Under the pieces are notes generated by a model. That model did not search any database. It was not told the DNA's origin and saw only the letters and a program-made list of their open reading frames with translations. 64,000 nt of DNA from Hyphomicrobiales bacterium (GTDB lineage: Bacteria; Pseudomonadota; Alphaproteobacteria; Rhizobiales; Phreatobacteraceae), in assembly GCA_017304475.1 (NCBI GenBank), contig JAFKKV010000014.1, forward strand, positions 248,001-312,000, read 5' to 3'. The translations under genes and the position numbers were made by a program. Position 1 is the stretch's first letter. Each line of letters starts with the position of its first letter. Shown here one piece after another: positions 59,459 through 64,000 of this stretch.

Positions 59459-61063
59459 CTAGGCTTTCCAGGCATCCTGGAAAGCGTCGTTCATGCCGGT
59501 TGCGGTCTTGATCAGGTTCTGCACGTTGCTGCGATGGATGGTCGGGAATTCCAGCTCCAGCATCCAGGCCACCGGCAGCTCTTCGGCCAGGATCTGCTGG
59601 GCCCTGGTATAGAGCTCCTGGCGTTTGCCCGTATCGTTGGCGGCCGCCGCCTCGGCGAACAGCTTGTCGATATCCGGGTTCGCATAGCCGGCGACATTGT
59701 TCCAGGGCGAGCCCTTGGCGATATTGCTCGAGACATAGCTGCGCGCCACGCCGAGCGCCGGGTCGCCATATTGCGACAGCCAGGTGAAGGCGAGATCGAA
59801 GTCCCAGTCGGACAGGCGCTGGCCGTAACCCGCGACATCGGTGGTCACCAGCTGCAGGTTGATCCCGATATCGGTCAGGTTCTGCTTGATCGCCTCGGCC
59901 CAGCGCGTCCAGGCCTCGCCATAGGGCAGCGCCAGCAGGCGGATCGGCTCGCCCTTGTAGCCGGTGTCCTTGAGCAGCGCCTTGGCCTTGGCCGGATCGA
60001 AGGGATAGCGGGTGACCTGATCGCTGTAGAACCGCGTCTTCGAGCTGATCGGGCCGGTCGCCACCCGCGCCAGGCCGTTCCAGATCACGTCCTTCGCGAA
60101 TTCGCGATCCATGCCGTACATGACCGCCTGGCGGAAGGCCTTCTTGGCCATCAGGCCCTGGCGGTGGTTGAACCACAGCCAGGACAAGGGCGCGATCATC
60201 TCCCAGCCCTTGCCGGTCACCGACGAATTGGGCAGCTTGGCGAGCTTGGCGACGTCGAAATTTTCCACCGTGCCGCCGGTCAGGACGTCGACGCGGCCGG
60301 TCTCGTAGGCGACCACGCGAGCGGCGGCATCCGGAATGACCTGCCAATAGACCTCGTCCAGATAGGGCAGGCCCGGCACGTGATAATCGGCATTGCGGAC
60401 GAGCTTGATATAGGAGCCGCGCTGCCATTCCGAGAACTTGAACGGCCCGGTGCCGATCGGCGTGTTGTTGGCCGGATTGGTCTTGTAGTCCGTGCCCTCG
60501 TAGAGATGCCGCGGCACGATCGGGGTCGTGCTCAGCTCGAACATCAGGATGAACGGGCCGAACGGGTTCTTCAGCGAAAAGCGCACCGTGTTGTCGTCGA
60601 TCTTCTCGATCCGCTCGACATGGGTGGTGGCGATCGGCCGCCAGCGCGGATGGGTTTCGCGCAGGAACTTGTCGGTCGAGAACACCACGTCATCGGCACC
60701 GAACGGCTTGCCGTCGTGCCATTTGACGTTCTTCTTGAGATGGAAGGTATAGGCCTTGCCGTCGGCGGAGACCTCCCAGCGCTCGGCGAGCGAGGGCAGC
60801 GGCGTCAGGTCGTGGCCATATTTCAGCAGGCTCTCATAGATGCTGCCCGACACCATCTGGGTCGGGGTGTTCTGGACGAGGCCGAGCATCAGGCTCGACG
60901 GCTCGGGATGCACGACGGCGCGCACCACGCCGCCGCGCTTGGGCGTCTGGGCAATCGCGGTGATCGCGCCCGTCGACAGCGGGCTCAGGCCGAACAGCAG
61001 GTCGCCGCCGGCCAGGCCCGCGGCGCCCGCCTTGAGCAGGTCTCTCTTGGTGAAACGAGGCAT
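59459..61063 (-). CDS. ABC transporter substrate-binding protein (family 5)
   Basis: A 534-residue binding protein with a Tat-like signal (TKRDLLKAGAAGLAGGDLLF). Mature blocks are SGSIYESLLKYGHDLTPLPS, LAERWEVSADGKAYTFHLKK, VKWHDGKPFGADDVVFSTDK and NTPIGTGPFKFSEWQRGSYI, all typical of DppA/OppA-like SBP_bac_5 proteins. Substrate unknown; context (aminotransferase, acetylpolyamine amidohydrolase-like enzyme) suggests an amino or amide compound. Confidence 0.93.
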   Translation of the reverse strand: MPRFTKRDLLKAGAAGLAGGDLLFGLSPLSTGAITAIAQTPKRGGVVRAVVHPEPSSLMLGLVQNTPTQMVSGSIYESLLKYGHDLTPLPSLAERWEVSADGKAYTFHLKKNVKWHDGKPFGADDVVFSTDKFLRETHPRWRPIATTHVERIEKIDDNTVRFSLKNPFGPFILMFELSTTPIVPRHLYEGTDYKTNPANNTPIGTGPFKFSEWQRGSYIKLVRNADYHVPGLPYLDEVYWQVIPDAAARVVAYETGRVDVLTGGTVENFDVAKLAKLPNSSVTGKGWEMIAPLSWLWFNHRQGLMAKKAFRQAVMYGMDREFAKDVIWNGLARVATGPISSKTRFYSDQVTRYPFDPAKAKALLKDTGYKGEPIRLLALPYGEAWTRWAEAIKQNLTDIGINLQLVTTDVAGYGQRLSDWDFDLAFTWLSQYGDPALGVARSYVSSNIAKGSPWNNVAGYANPDIDKLFAEAAAANDTGKRQELYTRAQQILAEELPVAWMLELEFPTIHRSNVQNLIKTATGMNDAFQDAWKA

Positions 61064-61126
61064 GGTCCTCTCCCCTCTTGTCTTTGTTGATTATTGAGCC
61101 TGGCGGCGGCCGGCCGCCGCCCGGCC

Positions 61127-62449
61127 TCACAGCGTCTCGAGCGTCCTGCCGACCGCCTCGGCGGTGGCGCGAATATCGGCATCGCTATGGGCGAGCGAGC
61201 TGAGGCTGTGCAGCGTATTGGCCGGCGACATGTAGATGCCGCTCTGCAGCAGGGCATTGGCGAACAGCCGGAACTTGGTGCGGTCGACATGGCTGCAGAA
61301 GTCGCGGTAGTCGGTGATCGCCTCGCGCTCGGTGAAGTAGATCTGGAACACCGACCCGACATTCTGGACGATGGCCGGGTGGCGTTTCTGCGCGCCGATC
61401 ACCTCGCGCAGCGCATCGGCCATCTTGCGGCCGCAGGCCTGCAATTGCCGGAAGCCGGCGGCCCCGCCCTCGGTCATGATCTCCAGCATGGTCTTGGTCG
61501 CATAGAGCCCGAGGCGCGGCGCGTTGTGGCTGCCGTAATGCAGCACCTTGCCCCATTCGAGCCCGTCCATGACCCAGGCCGGCCCGCAGATCGCGGCGAT
61601 CGGAAAGCCCTGGCCGAGCGCCTTGCCATAGGTGACGATGTCGGGCTTCAGCCCATAGAGCTCGGCGCAACCGCCGGCGCCGACACGAAAGCCGGTGACC
61701 GTTTCATCGAGATAGAACAGCGCGCCGTGGCTCTTGCAGATCGCCTGGATGAACTGGAGATAGCCCTCCTTCGGCGGGATCACGCCCATATTGGTCATGA
61801 TGCCTTCGGTGACCACGCAGGCGACGTCGCGCCCATGGGCTTCCATCACCCGGGTCAGCGCGGCCTCGTCGTTCCACGGCACGACGATGGTGTCGGCCCA
61901 GGAGCCGGGCGTCAGCCCGGAGCTGTCGGGAATACGGATCGGGTCGTTGGGATGGCCGAGCGTGGTCGGCAGCTGCGGGTTGGTGTTGAGCAGAACCGCG
62001 TCGTACCAGCCGTGATAATGGCCCTCGAACTTGACGATCTTGGAGCGCCCGGTGAGCCCGCGCGCCAGCCGGAAGGCCGCCATGCAGGCCTCGGTTCCGG
62101 TATTGGCGAAGCGGATCTTGTCGGCATGCGGCAACATGCCGACCAGCATTTCCGCCACCTCCACCTCGACCTCGAGCGCCGTGGCGAAATGGGTGCCGTG
62201 CACCACTTCGCGCTGCACGGCCTCGACGATGCGGGGATGGGCATGGCCGAGCGGCAGGGCGCCGAACGACATCATCCAATCGATATATTCGTTGCCGTCG
62301 ACATCGAACAGGCGCGACCCGGCGCCGCGCCGCATATAGGGCGGATAGGGCGCGTAATTGGCCGGGCCGCGAGAGGCCGAACTGACACCCTCGACCAGGA
62401 CGTTGACCGCGCGCTGGTAGAGCTGGCCCGAAGCCGTATTTGGCAACAT
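61127..62449 (-). CDS. Class III PLP-dependent aminotransferase (glutamate-1-semialdehyde aminomutase-like)
   Basis: A 440-residue PLP enzyme. GSRLFDVDGNEYIDWMMSFG, ANTGTEACMAAFRLARGLTG, FEGHYHGWYDAVL, the PLP-ring Asp in ALFYLDETVTGFRVGAGG and the Schiff-base Lys in VTYGKALGQGFPIAAICG are present. Sequence type is nearest to GSA aminomutase-like transaminases, but the transport/amidohydrolase context suggests a catabolic aminotransferase. It starts the minus-strand operon that continues into the binding protein 63 bases later. Confidence 0.92.
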   Translation of the reverse strand: MLPNTASGQLYQRAVNVLVEGVSSASRGPANYAPYPPYMRRGAGSRLFDVDGNEYIDWMMSFGALPLGHAHPRIVEAVQREVVHGTHFATALEVEVEVAEMLVGMLPHADKIRFANTGTEACMAAFRLARGLTGRSKIVKFEGHYHGWYDAVLLNTNPQLPTTLGHPNDPIRIPDSSGLTPGSWADTIVVPWNDEAALTRVMEAHGRDVACVVTEGIMTNMGVIPPKEGYLQFIQAICKSHGALFYLDETVTGFRVGAGGCAELYGLKPDIVTYGKALGQGFPIAAICGPAWVMDGLEWGKVLHYGSHNAPRLGLYATKTMLEIMTEGGAAGFRQLQACGRKMADALREVIGAQKRHPAIVQNVGSVFQIYFTEREAITDYRDFCSHVDRTKFRLFANALLQSGIYMSPANTLHSLSSLAHSDADIRATAEAVGRTLETL

Positions 62450-62525
62450 TCTCGATATCCTTGACCGGAACGGCGGCCAGGTCGTCCGGATCGGACGCTT
62501 GACCTTCGTTCTCTATTTTGCTCAC

Positions 62526-62538
62526 TTGTCCACTATAA
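62526..62538. promoter_or_regulatory. PuuR-like operator in the divergent promoter
   Basis: On the minus strand the site reads TTATAGTGGACAA. Its core TATAGTGGACA matches 9 of 11 bases of the PuuR box segment TATAATGAACA. It lies between the divergent aminotransferase (62,449, minus) and amidohydrolase (62,595, plus) genes. A second AT-rich patch with AAAATAGAGAAC on the minus strand (62,508-62,519) may be another half-site. Confidence 0.45.
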
Positions 62539-62594
62539 GAAACACGCCGTTCGCCGCTGTCAAGCCGGCGCCGCGGTCCGGGAAAGAGCGCAGC

Positions 62595-63611
62595 ATGAAA
62601 ATCGCTTGGTCGGCTAATCAGATGAAACACAGCGGCACGCGGTTCGTCCGTGCCGGCCAGATCGTCCCCAGTCCGGAAGTGCCGGAGCGGGCCGAGTTCA
62701 TCCTGAAGGCCGTCGGCGCACGCGGCCACACGGTCGTCGCGCCCAGGGATCTCGGCCTGGCGCCGATCCTCGCCGCCCATGACGCCGACTTCGTCGCTTT
62801 CCTTCAAACGGCGCACGAGACCTGGACCGGCTTTGCGGGCAACGACGCCATCGCCATGCCCAATGTGCATCCGCGCGGTGCCTATGCGCGCCGGCCTTCC
62901 GGGCCGGTCGGCCTGATCGGCTGGTATACCGGCGACATGGCCTGCGAGATCGCCGCCGGCACCTGGCCGGCCGTGTATGACTCCGCCCAGGCCGCCGCCA
63001 ATGCCGCGCGCTGGACCGCGGAGCGGCGCGAAACGACCTATGCGCTGTGCCGCCCGCCCGGGCATCACGCCGGCCACGACCGGGCGATGGGCTTTTGCTA
63101 CCTCAACAACGCCGCGATCGCGGCCGAGGAGCTGCGCCGGTCATTCGGACGCGTCGCCATCCTCGACGTCGACGTCCACCACGGCAACGGCACGCAAGAC
63201 ATCTTCTACGACCGCGGCGACGTGTTTTTCGCGTCGATCCATGGCGACCCCGCCCAGTATTACCCGTTCTTCTGGGGCTATGCCGACCAGACCGGCATCG
63301 GCGCGGGCGCCGGCGCCACGCTGAACGTGCCGTTCCCGGCCGGTTCCGGCGACGGGCCGTTCCTCGACGCGCTGGCCGTGGCGCTCGACGGCATCGGCCG
63401 CTTCGCCCCTGAGGCCCTGGTCCTGTCGCTCGGCGTCGATGCCTCGGTGCACGACCCCCACGGCCGTCACACCGTCAGCGACGGCGGCTTCCGGCGAATG
63501 GCGGAACACGTCGCCGCACTGAAACTGCCGACCGTCATCGTCCAGGAGGGCGGCTACGCCTCCGCCCAACTCGGCACGATCGTCGCCGACATTCTCGATA
63601 TCCTGGCCTGA
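62595..63611 (+). CDS. Histone deacetylase-family acetylpolyamine amidohydrolase-like enzyme
   Basis: A 338-residue zinc hydrolase of the arginase/deacetylase fold. Catalytic residues are the His pair in CRPPGHHAGHDRAMGFCYLN and the metal ligands in VAILDVDVHHGNGTQDIF, plus SLGVDASVHDPHGRHTVSD with the later Asp. Bacterial members remove acetyl groups from acetylpolyamines. The ATG at 62,595 is chosen over one at 62,499 because it aligns with the family start (MKIAWSANQMKHSG) and has AAAGAG upstream. Confidence 0.88.
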   Translation: MKIAWSANQMKHSGTRFVRAGQIVPSPEVPERAEFILKAVGARGHTVVAPRDLGLAPILAAHDADFVAFLQTAHETWTGFAGNDAIAMPNVHPRGAYARRPSGPVGLIGWYTGDMACEIAAGTWPAVYDSAQAAANAARWTAERRETTYALCRPPGHHAGHDRAMGFCYLNNAAIAAEELRRSFGRVAILDVDVHHGNGTQDIFYDRGDVFFASIHGDPAQYYPFFWGYADQTGIGAGAGATLNVPFPAGSGDGPFLDALAVALDGIGRFAPEALVLSLGVDASVHDPHGRHTVSDGGFRRMAEHVAALKLPTVIVQEGGYASAQLGTIVADILDILA

Positions 63612-63613
63612 TC

Positions 63614-64000
63614 ATGTCCAAAACGCTTCTCATCGTATCGCTCGGCGAACTCGGCACCAATGTCCTGGAAGCGGTCGGCCGCAGCGGCCTGTTCGAGCGC
63701 ATCGTGGTGGCCAGCCGTTCCGCCGACAAGGCGCTCGGCCGGATCAACAACGCCGTGATCGGCTGCGGCATCGAGGGGTATTTCCCGCGCTTCGAGGCTC
63801 TGGCTTTCGATTTCAACGATGCCGCCAGCACCGCCACGCTCCGCGCGCTGCAACCCGACGTGATCTTCTGCGCGCCCAGCCTGAAACCCTGGTGGCAGGT
63901 CGGCGGGCTTGATGGCGTGAAGGAAAGCCTGGCCGCCAGCGTGCCGTTCGGCGGCTATGTCAGCCTGCAGCTCGCCCCCATGGCGATGTTCCGCGAACGC
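63614..64000 (+). CDS. NAD(P)-binding Rossmann protein, saccharopine-dehydrogenase-like, 3' truncated
   Basis: The gene starts 2 bases after the amidohydrolase stop and runs off the window after 129 codons. The N-terminus MSKTLLIVSLGELGTNVLEA carries a GxxGxN nucleotide-binding loop, then a VVASRSADKALGRINNAV strand-helix unit and ALQPDVIFCAPSLKPWWQVG. This resembles saccharopine dehydrogenase-type proteins. It is in an operon with the amidohydrolase, so it probably handles a downstream product. Confidence 0.6.
   Translation, partial: MSKTLLIVSLGELGTNVLEAVGRSGLFERIVVASRSADKALGRINNAVIGCGIEGYFPRFEALAFDFNDAASTATLRALQPDVIFCAPSLKPWWQVGGLDGVKESLAASVPFGGYVSLQLAPMAMFRER

Noticed and set aside
1-64000. 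CRISPR array, rRNA operon or insertion sequence
   Set aside because: No regularly spaced identical repeats, rRNA signatures or transposase genes were seen; the only arrays are the three iterons and short phased motifs.

Overview
The window is high-GC alphaproteobacterial DNA, probably Hyphomicrobiales (Rhizobiales). This rests on the gene content, a Trb-type conjugation cluster flanked by DUF736, DUF2840, DUF2274, DUF932 and DUF2493 genes, a Bug/CoA-transferase catabolic cluster, and CCGGGACAAGCCCGG-type intergenic palindromes. No rRNA, complete tRNA or CRISPR array is visible.

Positions 1 to about 43,307 are most of an integrative and conjugative element (ICE). Its right end is marked by a tyrosine integrase (41,655-43,076) and a 28-bp tRNA 3'-end fragment (43,280-43,307); its left end lies outside the window. 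From left to right it holds: a cargo operon with the end of dabA, a cysD without cysN, and a DUF6671 gene; a LysR regulator; the mating-pair operon trbBCDEJKLFGI-DUF2274 on the minus strand, with most genes overlapping by 1-4 bases; a glutathione transferase gene wedged between trbB and the traG block; traG and a VirD2-like relaxase; a candidate oriT; a lytic transglycosylase, DUF736, the TraF peptidase and DUF2840; a plasmid-like parA / iteron / repA block; regulators (HTH, DUF6499/DUF2285, XRE); accessory genes (membrane proteins, HEPN-like protein, cation transporter); and a second backbone block of DUF2493, a Toprim protein, ParB and DUF932.

Between that block and the integrase is a probable defence region (34.6-41.6 kb). 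A plus-strand SF2 helicase with a C-terminal PD-(D/E)XK-like motif faces a compact minus-strand operon of a MerR-like regulator, a 1027-residue N6-adenine DNA methylase and a small PD-(D/E)XK-like protein. Two near-identical palindromes directly upstream of the regulator look like its operators. I cannot match this combination to a named defence system, and it is the best candidate here for something undescribed.

Non-coding structure is unusually rich. A hairpin leader is shared by parB and DUF932, each ending exactly 13 nt before the start codon. There is a nested stem-loop upstream of the DUF2493 gene, palindromes over the promoter and ribosome-binding site of the XRE gene, three iterons, and helically phased GGATA repeats beside the attachment site.

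From 43.3 to 64 kb the DNA looks chromosomal. It carries a large alpha/beta-hydrolase-like protein, an APH(6)-like kinase, and a catabolic cluster (acyl-CoA ligase, beta-etherase-like GST, MarR, LysR, CoA-transferase, Bug binding protein, crotonase). It ends with a probable polyamine-type locus: an XRE-cupin regulator, a peptide-class ABC transporter, a class III aminotransferase and an acetylpolyamine amidohydrolase-like enzyme, with a PuuR-like box in the divergent promoter.
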